Numbered from the stretch's first letter, positions 7,481 to 16,286 are shown. The stretch: 39,703 bases of DNA from Prevotella sp. (GCA_022511075.1 JAFLSE010000010.1:48555-88257); one strand, 5' to 3'. The notes: generated by a model from the sequence alone, not told the origin. Translations and numbers: made by a program.

Positions 7481-8581
7481 TTATATTTTTAGTCTGTTTT
7501 CAATTATTCTTTTCAGTTGTCTTGTCTTTCTGTCGTTTACTGAAGGCACAATCATATAGCCTTCGTCAAGCTGTATCTTTTCAGCCATGAGTGCCATAAG
7601 GCGCGAGGTGAACTTGTCGAGTCCTTTTATTCTCAATTTCTCTGCGAGCACATCCTCGTTTACCTCCTGCTCGTACAACAACTTTTGCAGTTGTATTATT
7701 CCGCTCATAGAGAGTCTGCCGTGCTGTGCATCCTTGTTCAGTGCCTTGATAACATGCAGCGCCTGTTCCGTGGCATCCTCGCCTTCGGGCGTAATGGCTG
7801 TGGGTTGGCTGTTGTTTTGCAGAACATAGCACGGCACTGCTGCCACATCTGTTTCAGGAACGGAAACTATATCCATCACCTCTATTCCCTTGAGCACAAC
7901 AGGCATCATATCTTCCTGAAAGGCATAAAGCAATATCTGCCTCCAGCGTTTTTCATCCGTCAGCGTTCTCGCTTCCGAGACGTTTTCAGAAGAAGTATGA
8001 CGCTCATCGCCCGTTATGCCAACCTTTATCAACGACGACAATATATTGCGTGTTGTATCATCCATTAGTTCGAGCGTGTGAGAGTCTAACACCTTATGGT
8101 ATATAGACAGCACCTGCTCTCCCATTTCCTTCTCTGATATCCTACTCGTTATGAGTGCATTGAGCACACTCTCTATACGAGGATTTGCCGTAAACCGCTC
8201 CAATGCCCTCTGCTCCATAGTGCCCATCGCTATTACGGAGTAGGCATTGGCAATTATACGCCGCTGGTATGCCATAAGCCTCGGCAGGCGACGGGTGAAA
8301 TATTCTTCCTTAACCACCCACGGCTCCAATTGCCCGTGAGGACTTACTATTATTCGTGCTCCGTGCCTTTTCCCCCAATATGCCGCCACTGCTATAGACG
8401 AGTGCCAACAGCCGTGCAGATGCACAATGTCGGGGCGTATCTTCGTTACGAGCGGTCTGAATTGAGCGAGTGATGTTGCCACATGGCATTCCGCTTTGCC
8501 TTGCATTGAATCGACGAGTATGCTGACATAGCGTGTTATCATACTGTCAATATGCGGATTATAGTGCAGCACCTTTATCAC
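7481..8581 (-). CDS. GT4-like N-terminal domain fused to an unassigned C-terminal region
   Basis: This 366-residue protein starts like the acceptor half of a GT-B (family 4) glycosyltransferase. Visible blocks are MIKVLHYNPHIDSMITRYV, then KIRPDIVHLHGCWHSS and ARIIVSPHGQLEPWV. It runs on to NPRIESVLNAL near residue 140, where GT4 enzymes pass into the linker before the donor-binding half. The rest (about 220 residues) shows no nucleotide-sugar domain: no EX7E motif and no glycine-rich turn. It contains polar helices, a region EQEVNEDVLAEKLRIKGL and a basic end. I do not recognise this part. It overlaps the upstream GT2 gene by four bases and ends four bases before fbp. It may be a transferase subunit, a sugar-binding regulator or a non-catalytic partner. 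Confidence 0.8.
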   Translation of the reverse strand: MIKVLHYNPHIDSMITRYVSILVDSMQGKAECHVATSLAQFRPLVTKIRPDIVHLHGCWHSSIAVAAYWGKRHGARIIVSPHGQLEPWVVKEEYFTRRLPRLMAYQRRIIANAYSVIAMGTMEQRALERFTANPRIESVLNALITSRISEKEMGEQVLSIYHKVLDSHTLELMDDTTRNILSSLIKVGITGDERHTSSENVSEARTLTDEKRWRQILLYAFQEDMMPVVLKGIEVMDIVSVPETDVAAVPCYVLQNNSQPTAITPEGEDATEQALHVIKALNKDAQHGRLSMSGIIQLQKLLYEQEVNEDVLAEKLRIKGLDKFTSRLMALMAEKIQLDEGYMIVPSVNDRKTRQLKRIIENRLKI

Positions 8582-9159
8582 TTCAACAACCTTGCATCAT
8601 TAGCCCATACAGAGTATTCGCAACTTGCATACAATTCACCTTTGCGTACTATCAGGTCCTTGCTCACAAGCGCATTGTTTATTGGCAGCTTAAACTTTTC
8701 GCGGCTCTTTACCTTCCGCTTCAGTTTTATTGTCTTGCACCATTTCCTATAACGTTTCCACAACGAAGCCTTACGCCTCTTACAAGTGCCGACGACAAGT
8801 TTTACACCTTCGTTTTCCTCGGCAACCTGCAAAAGCCTCGACAACCATTCTTCATTTTCAGGTGCATAGTCGATATCTGCCAATGCCACCCAATCGCAAT
8901 CCGCAGCCTTCGCTCCCAAAGTAAGTGCCAATCGACGACGCTTGCGATGACTCGATGCAGGCAGGAACGTAGTATATAGGTTTGGATAGTCAAGTTGCAT
9001 ACGCTTCAGAATGTCAGAGGTGTCGTCGGTGCTGTTGTCATCTACCACAATCACCTTGAACTTGGCATTGCATACCTGTTCAAGATACTTTGGAAGATTG
9101 CGTTCTACCTCCCACGCATCATCGTGTACGGCTATTACTATTGCGGTTTCGTTAATCAT
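8578..9159 (-). CDS. Short glycosyltransferase family 2 protein
   Basis: A 193-residue GT-A protein with the family 2 beginning AIVIAVHDDAWEVERNLPKY and the nucleotide-binding VIVVDDNSTDDTSD. A DxD-like ALADIDYAPENEEW lies near residue 95. It is shorter than typical GT2 enzymes (230-330 residues), and its second half is rich in Lys and Arg (KRYRKWCKTIKLKRK), which could hold it on membrane phospholipids. There are no transmembrane segments. The substrate is unknown. Its last four bases overlap the next gene, so the two proteins probably work together. lysA lies 24 bases upstream. Confidence 0.85.
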   Translation of the reverse strand: MINETAIVIAVHDDAWEVERNLPKYLEQVCNAKFKVIVVDDNSTDDTSDILKRMQLDYPNLYTTFLPASSHRKRRRLALTLGAKAADCDWVALADIDYAPENEEWLSRLLQVAEENEGVKLVVGTCKRRKASLWKRYRKWCKTIKLKRKVKSREKFKLPINNALVSKDLIVRKGELYASCEYSVWANDARLLK

Positions 9160-9183
9160 TATAATATTCTATATATAAATACT

Positions 9184-10353
9184 TTATACTAGTTGTGTGT
9201 CAGTATAACTTCGGGGTAGTTGGCGACAGTTGTATTGCGATGCCATTACCTCACCGTAAGCACCTGCCGAGAAGAAGCCAATAAGGTCGCCACGCTTGGT
9301 CTTTGCCAGCATACGTTCCTTACCGAATACATCGCTCGACTCGCAGATAGGACCTACCACATCATACTTTTCCTGCTCTTCGTTGCTATTAAGGTTAGCA
9401 ATCTTATGGTATGCATCGTAAAAGGCAGGGCGTATCAATTCCGTAAATCCTGCATCCACAATGACGAATTTCTTTACGGTTGCCTCCTTTACATAGAGTG
9501 TGCGTGCCACCATGACACCACACTGCCCCACAATGGCACGACCAAGTTCGAAATGAAGCTGCTGTCCTGGGCGCAGTTTAAGCAGTCGGCTATATGTATC
9601 AAAGTATGACTTAAAGTCAGGTATTGTATTTCCTTCTGGGTCTTGATAGTCTATACCCAAGCCGCCGCCAACGTTTATATTCTTCATCGTAACGCCTTGT
9701 TTGTCAAGCCGCTCCTGAATTTCGTTAATGCGATTAGCAAGGGCAGCAAAGTCGTCCATTTCAAGTATCTGGCTGCCTATGTGGAAATGCAGTCCGATGA
9801 ACTCCACGTTATTCATCCCCTTTGCAATGGCTACCACCTTCTCTATATCCTCCAATGCAATACCAAACTTGTTTTCGGCAAGTCCGGTGGTTATGTTGGC
9901 ATGGGTATGAGCGCCCACATTAGGATTTATCCTGAACGCCACCTTTGCCACTACTCCCCTTTCGGCTGCAATCCCGTTGATTACCTCCAACTCGGGAATA
10001 CTCTCCACATTGAAAGAAAATATGCCGGCATCAAGTCCTAACTCAATCTCCCAGTCGGCCTTACCCACACCGGCAAAAACAATCTTGTCAGCAGGAAAGC
10101 CTGCCGCAATGCATGCCTGTATTTCACCGCCACTCACGCAGTCTGCACCAAAGCCAGCCTTGCATATCATCTGCAACAACTTTGGATTGGTGTTTGCCTT
10201 CACTGCATAGTGCATGTGATAGTTGTCGTGGGACTGCATTGCCGCCTTCACCTCGTCGAGTGTGTCTGCCAATACACGCGTATCATAATAGTAGAACGGT
10301 GTTGGAATCTGCTCAAAACGGTCTATGGGCAATGCATATTTTCCTAATTTCAT
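9184..10353 (-). CDS. lysA: Diaminopimelate decarboxylase
   Basis: This 389-residue enzyme catalyses the last step of lysine synthesis, decarboxylating meso-diaminopimelate to L-lysine with pyridoxal phosphate. The PLP lysine is K52 in HYAVKANTNP. Other family blocks are GLHFHIGSQI, NVGGGLGIDY and the catalytic-cysteine motif GPICESSDVFG. The ATG at 10353 (MKLGKYALPIDRF) is chosen because a longer frame opening at 10398 would overlap the end of lysC and add an unconserved tail. It lies 19 bases downstream of lysC, forming a lysine pair, and would draw DAP away from cell-wall synthesis. Confidence 0.96.
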   Translation of the reverse strand: MKLGKYALPIDRFEQIPTPFYYYDTRVLADTLDEVKAAMQSHDNYHMHYAVKANTNPKLLQMICKAGFGADCVSGGEIQACIAAGFPADKIVFAGVGKADWEIELGLDAGIFSFNVESIPELEVINGIAAERGVVAKVAFRINPNVGAHTHANITTGLAENKFGIALEDIEKVVAIAKGMNNVEFIGLHFHIGSQILEMDDFAALANRINEIQERLDKQGVTMKNINVGGGLGIDYQDPEGNTIPDFKSYFDTYSRLLKLRPGQQLHFELGRAIVGQCGVMVARTLYVKEATVKKFVIVDAGFTELIRPAFYDAYHKIANLNSNEEQEKYDVVGPICESSDVFGKERMLAKTKRGDLIGFFSAGAYGEVMASQYNCRQLPRSYTDTQLV

Positions 10354-10372
10354 ATATAAGCTGTATTTTGTA

Positions 10373-11695
10373 TTATTTATTATTAAATAATGTGTCACTC
10401 AAACTCTGCAATGCACGTTTCTTGTCGCTCTCTTTGATGAGGAACGAAATGTTGTAGTTGCTGCCGCCATAGGAAATCATTCTCACGGGAATATCCTTCA
10501 TGGCATCGGTAGCAAGGGTCTCAAAGCCCACATTGCTCCAGTCGAGGTCGCCAACAACGCAGATGATACACATATCCCTGTCAACCGTCACCGTGCCGTA
10601 TTTCTTCAGTTCGTCAACAATGTCATTAAGACGTGTATCGTTATCAATACTCATAGACACGCCTACCTCACTGGTACACACCATATCAATGGCGGTATTG
10701 TAGTTCTCGAACACTTCGAACACCTTGCGCATAAATCCAGTGGCAAGCAACATTCGGCTGCTCTTAATCTTAATTGCGGTAATGTTGTCCTTGGCTGCAA
10801 CAGCCTTAATCTTGCCATATTCCGTATTATTGCTTATTGTTGTGCCTTCTGCCTCCGGCTCCATAGTGTTGAGCAAACGCACGGGAATGCCGGCAAACTT
10901 TGCTGGCTGCACACATGTGGGGTGAAGAATCTTTGCACCGAAATAAGCCAACTCGGCAGCCTCTTCAAAGTGTAGCTGATTCACAGGCGATGTCTTTTCC
11001 ACAATGCGTGGGTCGTTATTGTGCATTCCGTCTATGTCGGTCCATATCTGTATCTCCTCTGCCTTCATGGCAGCACCTATAAGCGATGCCGTGTAGTCGC
11101 TGCCGCCACGAAGCAGGTTGTCCACTTCTCCGTATGCATTCTTACAGATGAAGCCTTGCGCAATGTATACCTGATAGCCTTGGTTCTGCTGCATCACCTC
11201 GGCAAGATGCTCTTTTATGAAAGCCGTATCAGGCTCTGAATTCTTGTCGGTACGCATAAAGTCAAGCGAATTGAGCAGCACAGCCTTTATGCCTTGCTCC
11301 TTCATATAGTTTGCTACCATATTCGTGCTGATTATCTCGCCTTGTGCCACCACCTGCTTTTCCTCAAAACTGGTAAATGTACCTTTCGTAAATGAGCGCA
11401 GGAACGCAAAACGCTCTTTCAACATATCGTTGGTGGCTTTCTTCCACTCGGCTGTATCATACAACTCCTCCACGTGTTTCCTGTATTTTGCCACAAGCGA
11501 GTTTATCACGTCGTTTGCGCCCTCTGGATTCTTGCGGTAGAGGTAGTTCGAAATCTCCACAAGTTGGTTTGTCGTACCAGACATTGCCGACAAGACAACG
11601 AATACGGGTTGTCCGGAAGAGGTGACAAGACGTGTAACATCCTTCATTCTCGCAGGGGTACCTACAGACGTACCACCAAATTTCATTACCTTCAT
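10373..11695 (-). CDS. lysC: Aspartokinase (monofunctional, lysine-type)
   Basis: This 440-residue protein phosphorylates L-aspartate, the first step towards lysine, threonine and methionine. The kinase domain begins with KFGGTSVG (residues 5-12) and contains GRGGSDYTA-like LLRGGSDYTASLIGAA and the IWTDIDGMHNNDPRIV block. Two ACT domains fill the C-terminal 140 residues and would bind the feedback amino acid, probably lysine given the neighbour lysA. A second aspartokinase is fused in ThrA elsewhere in the window, so flux is split between two isozymes. The gene is 45 bases downstream of the FtsE-type gene; I see no promoter in that gap. Confidence 0.96.
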   Translation of the reverse strand: MKVMKFGGTSVGTPARMKDVTRLVTSSGQPVFVVLSAMSGTTNQLVEISNYLYRKNPEGANDVINSLVAKYRKHVEELYDTAEWKKATNDMLKERFAFLRSFTKGTFTSFEEKQVVAQGEIISTNMVANYMKEQGIKAVLLNSLDFMRTDKNSEPDTAFIKEHLAEVMQQNQGYQVYIAQGFICKNAYGEVDNLLRGGSDYTASLIGAAMKAEEIQIWTDIDGMHNNDPRIVEKTSPVNQLHFEEAAELAYFGAKILHPTCVQPAKFAGIPVRLLNTMEPEAEGTTISNNTEYGKIKAVAAKDNITAIKIKSSRMLLATGFMRKVFEVFENYNTAIDMVCTSEVGVSMSIDNDTRLNDIVDELKKYGTVTVDRDMCIICVVGDLDWSNVGFETLATDAMKDIPVRMISYGGSNYNISFLIKESDKKRALQSLSDTLFNNK

Positions 11696-11740
11696 AATTA
11701 CCTATTATCTATTTATCGTGTGTTCTTAAATTAAAATCTA

Positions 11741-12439
11741 CTATACAAACTCTGCCATTATCTTGTTGTAGTCATCTGTAATATTTTCTAACGTGCCTTC
11801 CTTGCATCGGTAGACAATGCCCGGATAACGGTCGAGCAGTGGAATATTGTGGGTAGACATAACAATTGCCGTGCCCGTGCTTGATATGTCCTTCAGCAAT
11901 TCTATTATGCTGTTTGCCGTCTCGGGGTCAAGGTTGGCTGTAGGTTCGTCGGCAAGTATCACCTTCGGATTGTTCAACACCGCACGGGCTATTGCCACTC
12001 GCTGTTGCTCTCCGCCTGAAAGTTCGTGAGGCATCTTGTCGAGTTTGTCCTCAAGTCCAATATCAGTCATAACCTCATAGATTCGCTTGTCTATCTTCTT
12101 TTTGTCTTTCCAGCCAGTGGCTTTCAGCACGAAGCGCAGGTTTTTATATATGGTGCGGTCGCTTAACAATTGGAAGTCCTGAAAAATTATTCCCATCTGC
12201 CTGCGCAGTGCCGGCACGTGTTTTCTCTTTATGTTTAGCAGGTTGTGATTGAGTACCACAGCCTTCTCGCCTTCATAAACATCAAGTTCGAAATACATCG
12301 ACTTGAGCAAAGAGGACTTTCCACTGCCCACCTTGCCGATGAGATATATAAACTCGCCCTCCTCCACTTGGAAGTCGGCATTCTCCAACACCAGTTTTTC
12401 CTCTTGGTAGATGTTTACCTTCTTGTAGTCTATCAGCAT
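11741..12439 (-). CDS. FtsE-type ABC ATPase
   Basis: This 232-residue ABC ATPase has Walker A GKVGSGKS (35-42), the Q-loop FQDFQLLSDRT (86-96), signature LSGGEQQR (140-147), Walker B VILADEP (160-166) and the switch histidine in MSTHN. The FQDFQLL..RTIYKN region and short length resemble FtsE, the ATPase that works with FtsX to regulate peptidoglycan hydrolases at the division site. No ftsX or other permease gene is adjacent, so the partner is encoded elsewhere. It begins six bases after hisIE and lies inside the his-lys gene run. Alternative: a LolD/MacB-like exporter ATPase. Confidence 0.85.
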   Translation of the reverse strand: MLIDYKKVNIYQEEKLVLENADFQVEEGEFIYLIGKVGSGKSSLLKSMYFELDVYEGEKAVVLNHNLLNIKRKHVPALRRQMGIIFQDFQLLSDRTIYKNLRFVLKATGWKDKKKIDKRIYEVMTDIGLEDKLDKMPHELSGGEQQRVAIARAVLNNPKVILADEPTANLDPETANSIIELLKDISSTGTAIVMSTHNIPLLDRYPGIVYRCKEGTLENITDDYNKIMAEFV

Positions 12440-12445
12440 ACTCTA

Positions 12446-13069
12446 TCAGTGTTTGTGCCAATTAGGCTTGTGTCTTATTTGCAGTTCTTTTGCCATATCC
12501 TCTATGCGCAACCCTTTGCTTGTGAGCAGCACTATGAGATGGTATAGCATATCGCTTCCCTCGTATATCAGCCGTTCGTTGCTGCCGTTGGTAGCCTCGA
12601 TTACAAGTTCGAGAGCCTCCTCGCCAACTTTCTGCGCCATACGGTTAAGTCCGTCCTTGAACAACGATGTTGTATAACTGCCTTCGGGCATTTCCTCATG
12701 GCGCTTGTTTATAAAGTCCTGCAATTCCGTGAGAAACAGCAGTGGGTTGCACTCGTTCTTCTCACCCCAGCAGGTGTCAGTACCCTTGTGACAGGTTGGT
12801 CCTGTTGGATTGACCTTAACCAACAACGTATCGTTGTCGCAGTCTACGGCTATACTCACGAGTTCAAGAAAATTTCCCGATGTCTCACCCTTCGTCCACA
12901 GGCATTGGCGTGAGCGGCTGTAGAACGTAACTTTCTTTGTGTCGAGCGTCTTGTCAAACGCCTCTTTGTTCATATATCCAAGCATAAGCACGTTCTTCGT
13001 CGTTGCGTCTTGCACTATTGCAGGGACAAGTCCACCGCATTTCCCGAAATCTATTTCCATTTCTTTCAT
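12446..13069 (-). CDS. hisIE: Bifunctional phosphoribosyl-AMP cyclohydrolase / phosphoribosyl-ATP pyrophosphatase
   Basis: This 207-residue fused enzyme catalyses steps 2 and 3 of histidine synthesis. The HisI cyclohydrolase half (about residues 1-105) shows [30 protein letters not shown] and the zinc cysteines in [11 protein letters not shown]. The HisE pyrophosphatase half (about 110-207) shows the acidic metal-binding helix [13 protein letters not shown] and later [14 protein letters not shown]. The order is HisI then HisE, as in other fused forms. Its start overlaps the hisF stop by four bases, implying coupled translation. Confidence 0.97.
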   Translation of the reverse strand: MKEMEIDFGKCGGLVPAIVQDATTKNVLMLGYMNKEAFDKTLDTKKVTFYSRSRQCLWTKGETSGNFLELVSIAVDCDNDTLLVKVNPTGPTCHKGTDTCWGEKNECNPLLFLTELQDFINKRHEEMPEGSYTTSLFKDGLNRMAQKVGEEALELVIEATNGSNERLIYEGSDMLYHLIVLLTSKGLRIEDMAKELQIRHKPNWHKH

Positions 13070-13839
13070 TTTGTTGTTCCTACCTGTCTTATTTCTATTC
13101 CCTCACCTTTAAGGTATGCCTTCAGTTCGGGTATTGCTATCTCTCCAAAGTGGAAAACACTGGCTGCAAGGGCAGCATCGGCATGTCCAACAGTGAATGC
13201 ATCACGGAAATGCTCCTTACATCCTGCTCCGCCACTGGCTATTATCGGAATGTCGAGTTCGTCGGCAAGCTGCGCCAAAATCTCATTGGCATAACCCGTC
13301 TTCACGCCGTCGTGGTCCATCGAGGTAAAGAGTATCTCCCCTGCCCCTCGGTCCTGTGCTTCTCTCGCCCACTCCATCAGTCTGCGCTCGGTGCGTTCCC
13401 TGCCGCCTTTCAGGTAGCAATGCCAGCCGTCGCTGTCGTGACGCGCGTCTATGGCACATACGCACACCTGACTGCCAAAACGCCTTGCTATCTCGTCTAT
13501 CAGCGACGGACGGCGCAACGCGGCACTGTTCACGCTTATCTTATCGGCTCCGGCATGCAGCATACGCTCAACATCTTCTATATCGTTTATTCCACCACCA
13601 ACGGTAAACGGAATATTTATGTTCTCTGCCACTCGTGTCACCATGTCCGCAAATGTCTTGCGCCCCTCAAAACTTGCCGTTATGTCGAGAAACACAAGCT
13701 CGTCGGCACCAGCTTTGCTGTATGCCTTACCCAATTCCACGGGGTCACCGGCAGAACGGAGGTTTACAAAGTTAACCCCCTTCACGGTCTCGCCGTTCTT
13801 CACGTCAAGACAAGGTATTATGCGTTTTGCCAGTGCCAT
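13066..13839 (-). CDS. hisF: Imidazole glycerol phosphate synthase, cyclase subunit
   Basis: A 257-residue TIM barrel that, with HisH, converts PRFAR and ammonia to imidazole glycerol phosphate and AICAR. The catalytic aspartates are D12 ([10 protein letters not shown]) and D131 (CAIDARHD), and the phosphate-binding loops VGGGI and ASGGAG are present. A local feature is the segment [14 protein letters not shown] after D131, in place of the more usual glycine-threonine-rich turn. It overlaps hisA by 22 bases, so the pair is tightly coupled; no later start gives a complete barrel. Confidence 0.97.
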   Translation of the reverse strand: MALAKRIIPCLDVKNGETVKGVNFVNLRSAGDPVELGKAYSKAGADELVFLDITASFEGRKTFADMVTRVAENINIPFTVGGGINDIEDVERMLHAGADKISVNSAALRRPSLIDEIARRFGSQVCVCAIDARHDSDGWHCYLKGGRERTERRLMEWAREAQDRGAGEILFTSMDHDGVKTGYANEILAQLADELDIPIIASGGAGCKEHFRDAFTVGHADAALAASVFHFGEIAIPELKAYLKGEGIEIRQVGTTK

Positions 13840-14543
13840 AATTCCGTCAAATCTATTCTTCCTTCATATATCGCCTTACCAAACACCACCGATGGCACAC
13901 CTGCCTCGTTTAGCCGCTTGATGTCGTCAATACACGAAACACCTCCGCTTGCTATCAGGTTGATGTGTGGATATACAGCCATTATCTCTTTGTAGAGTTC
14001 CGTAGCAGGACCTGCAAGTGTGCCGTCCTTCGAAATCTCCGTACACAATACGTTGCACACGCCTTTTTCAACATAATAGCGCAGAAACTCCGCAAGATTT
14101 TCGTCGGAATCCTCTTTCCAACCATTTATTGAAATCCTGCCATGGCGCACATCAGCACCAAGTATCATTCTCTCTGCACCGTATTTTGCCAACCATTCGG
14201 CAAACAAATCCCTGTTGGTTATCGCCACACTGCCAACGGTCACCATCGCCGCACCATTGTCGAATGCCTTCTCTATATCGTCAGTTGTCTTTATGCCTCC
14301 GCCAAAGTCCACCACGAGATTTGTTTTCGCGGTTATCTCTTTCAGCGTTTCCGTGTTTACGATATGCTTCGATTTTGCACCGTCGAGGTCCACAACGTGC
14401 AGTCGTTTGAAACCAAGTTCCTCAAATCGTTGCGCCATTTCCACCGGCGAACTGCCGTAGACGGTTTTGCGCCCATAGTCGCCTTCCGTCAGTCTGACGC
14501 ATTTCCCGTCTATTATGTCTATTGCCGGTATCAGTTCTATCAT
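13818..14543 (-). CDS. hisA: ProFAR isomerase
   Basis: This 241-residue TIM barrel opens the ribose ring of ProFAR by an Amadori rearrangement, step 4 of histidine synthesis. It parallels HisF in layout: the general base and acid are D9 ([10 protein letters not shown]) and D131 (LGADVRHG), with the phosphate loops DFGGGI and ASGGVS. The [10 protein letters not shown] segment is the mobile loop that separates HisA from HisF. Start and stop overlap those of the flanking his genes, by four bases with hisH and 22 with hisF. Confidence 0.97.
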   Translation of the reverse strand: MIELIPAIDIIDGKCVRLTEGDYGRKTVYGSSPVEMAQRFEELGFKRLHVVDLDGAKSKHIVNTETLKEITAKTNLVVDFGGGIKTTDDIEKAFDNGAAMVTVGSVAITNRDLFAEWLAKYGAERMILGADVRHGRISINGWKEDSDENLAEFLRYYVEKGVCNVLCTEISKDGTLAGPATELYKEIMAVYPHINLIASGGVSCIDDIKRLNEAGVPSVVFGKAIYEGRIDLTELWHWQNA

Positions 14544-15136
14544 AGCGCAATCTTTAAGAAATTCTCAATTATCTTTTCTCCCGTGTCGCCGCTCTTTTCT
14601 GGGTGAAACTGCGTGGTAAAGAAGTTATCGCGGTGCAGTGCAGCAGAATACGGCTGTATATAGTCCGTCATGGCAATGGTATCGTTGCATAGAGGTACAT
14701 AGTAACTATGTACGAAATACACATGGCTGCCCTCCCCTATTCCTTCGAATAATCCAGACTTCAAATTACCTATTGAGTTCCAGCCCATCTGCGGCACTTT
14801 ATCCTCGTGTCTTTGCGGACGAAAGCGTTTCACTTCTGCATCAAACACACCAATACAATCCACATCACCTTCTTCCGAATGGCGGCAAAGCAGTTGCTGT
14901 CCTATGCAGATGCCTAACACTGGCTGCTTCAGGTTGCGTATTACCTCGTCAAGTCTGCGTTCACGCAGATATGCCATAGCCCCTTTTGCCTCTCCTTGTC
15001 CAGGAAACAGCACGCAGTCAGCCTTTGCCAGCACATCTGCATCATCGGTAAGCACAGGCTCCACGCCAAGGCGTTTCAGCGAGTTAGTCACCGAGTACAC
15101 ATTTCCAGCATTGTATTTCACTATGGCTACATTCAT
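14540..15136 (-). CDS. hisH: Imidazole glycerol phosphate synthase, glutamine amidotransferase subunit
   Basis: A 198-residue class I glutamine amidotransferase that releases ammonia for HisF. The catalytic triad is C77 (GICIGQQLL), H178 and E180 (TQFHPEKSG). The oxyanion strand PGQGE is present. The ATG at 15136 (MNVAIVKYNAGN) is chosen over an in-frame ATG seven codons earlier, because family members start directly with this strand. It is the first gene of the minus-strand directon. The likely transcript leader is only about 35 nt, too short for a His-rich leader peptide. Confidence 0.97.
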   Translation of the reverse strand: MNVAIVKYNAGNVYSVTNSLKRLGVEPVLTDDADVLAKADCVLFPGQGEAKGAMAYLRERRLDEVIRNLKQPVLGICIGQQLLCRHSEEGDVDCIGVFDAEVKRFRPQRHEDKVPQMGWNSIGNLKSGLFEGIGEGSHVYFVHSYYVPLCNDTIAMTDYIQPYSAALHRDNFFTTQFHPEKSGDTGEKIIENFLKIAL

Positions 15137-15179
15137 TATCCTTTGACGATTACGCAATTACCTTATTGTTATTAAGGTG

Positions 15180-15212
15180 CAAAGGTAATATAATTTTTCC
15201 ACGTAGGCAAAC
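15180..15212 (-). promoter_or_regulatory. Promoter of the hisH directon
   Basis: On the minus strand a -33 TTTG (15212-15209) is followed, after 21 bases, by a -7 box TACCTTTG (15187-15180), a full match to the Bacteroidetes TAnnTTTG. Transcription should start near 15173, leaving a short leader before hisH. Confidence 0.75.
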
Positions 15213-15291
15213 CTTTCTCTGCCTATTAACAGATTTTTACGTTTATTTTCTTACGCAAACGACAAACATAATGAAAAAATAGTAAAACCTA

Positions 15292-15321
15292 TTGCTTTCT
15301 TCCTAAAAATGCGTACCTTTG
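15292..15321 (+). promoter_or_regulatory. Promoter of tcdA
   Basis: A TTG at 15292-15294 and a perfect -7 box TACCTTTG at 15314-15321 are spaced 19 bases apart. It is back-to-back with the hisH promoter, with about 80 bases between the two -33 elements. The A/T-rich space 15213-15291 holds no other recognisable feature. Confidence 0.75.
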
Positions 15322-15380
15322 CAGCCAAATTTAAGATTTAAGAAAGATTAATTTTAATAACATTTTCGGTTTCTGCGGCA

Positions 15381-16232
15381 ATGGCAATAGAGAAAGCAAT
15401 ATTCAGAAGGACTGAACTATTGTTGGGAAACGAGGTGACAGACCATATATCCCAACAACGTGTGATAATATTCGGCGTGGGCGGCGTAGGCTCTTGGTGT
15501 GCAGAGAGTTTAGTGCGCAGCGGCGTAAGGCAAATGACGATTGTGGACTCCGACCGCGTGTGCATAACAAACATCAACCGCCAGTTGATGGCGACTACAA
15601 AGACGGTGGGACAAGTGAAGGTTGAGGCACTGAAAGAACGGCTGCTAAGCATCAATCCCTCGGCAGAGATAACAGCCATGCAAAAGATATTTAGCGAAGA
15701 AACGGCAAACGACTTTGACATAGGAAGTTATGACTATATAATAGATGCTATAGACTCGCTGAAAGACAAGGCTCTGTTGATAGAAATGGCATGCCAGACA
15801 AGGGCTAAGTTTTTCTCGTCTATGGGGGCGGCACTTAAACTTGACCCTACACGCATACAAGTGACAGAGTTTTGGAAAGTGAAGGGCGACCCATTGGCAC
15901 GTGCCCTGCGCAACCGCTTCAAGAAGCAGAAGCGTTTTCCGAAGCGTAAGTTCCCGTGTGTATTCTCCGACGAACTGTTACAAAACATGGGGCATAATGC
16001 CACGTGCGGCACGGAGCAATGCATGTGTCCAAAGGCACAGAACGGTCCTGGCGACCCGACGCTGCTCAACCATGAGTGGTGTTCGTCGAAGGCGCAAATC
16101 AACGGCACATTAGCACATATAACCGCCATCTTTGGCTTTATGCTGGCAGGATTGGTGATTCAGGATGCCACACGCGGATGCTCTCCACAGGACTTGCCAT
16201 CGCTTGCCCAGACAGACAACGTTATCACTTAA
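15381..16232 (+). CDS. tcdA: tRNA threonylcarbamoyladenosine dehydratase (E1-like)
   Basis: A 283-residue ThiF/MoeB-like adenylating enzyme. TcdA (CsdL) activates the t6A carboxylate at tRNA position 37 with ATP and closes it to cyclic t6A, improving ANN decoding. Seen here: the nucleotide loop IIFGVGGVGSWCAESLVRSG, the IVDSDRVCITNINRQ block that binds ATP, and YIIDAIDSLKDK. At residues 205-234 a loop holds H205, C209, C214, C216, H231 and C234. This is richer in metal ligands than I expect for the family and could be a zinc site. The C-terminus keeps the HITAIFGFMLAGLVIQ helix. It is a single-gene unit with its own promoter. Confidence 0.92.
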   Translation: MAIEKAIFRRTELLLGNEVTDHISQQRVIIFGVGGVGSWCAESLVRSGVRQMTIVDSDRVCITNINRQLMATTKTVGQVKVEALKERLLSINPSAEITAMQKIFSEETANDFDIGSYDYIIDAIDSLKDKALLIEMACQTRAKFFSSMGAALKLDPTRIQVTEFWKVKGDPLARALRNRFKKQKRFPKRKFPCVFSDELLQNMGHNATCGTEQCMCPKAQNGPGDPTLLNHEWCSSKAQINGTLAHITAIFGFMLAGLVIQDATRGCSPQDLPSLAQTDNVIT

Positions 16233-16254
16233 ATGCCCCTTTTTGTCGAAAATA

Positions 16255-16286
16255 TTTGCCTGTGAGGATATTTAATTGTAATTTTG
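16255..16286 (+). promoter_or_regulatory. Promoter of the DUF4923-like gene
   Basis: TTTG (16255-16258), a 20-base spacer and TAATTTTG (16279-16286) make a full -33/-7 pair, 34 bases upstream of the start codon at 16320. Confidence 0.7.

Noticed and set aside
13003..13995. Plus-strand open frame of 330 codons opposite hisF
   Set aside because: HisF has all catalytic residues on the minus strand; the other frame is a shadow.
15137..15179. Histidine leader peptide or T-box ahead of hisH
   Set aside because: The leader is about 35 nt with no His codon run and no room for alternative hairpins.
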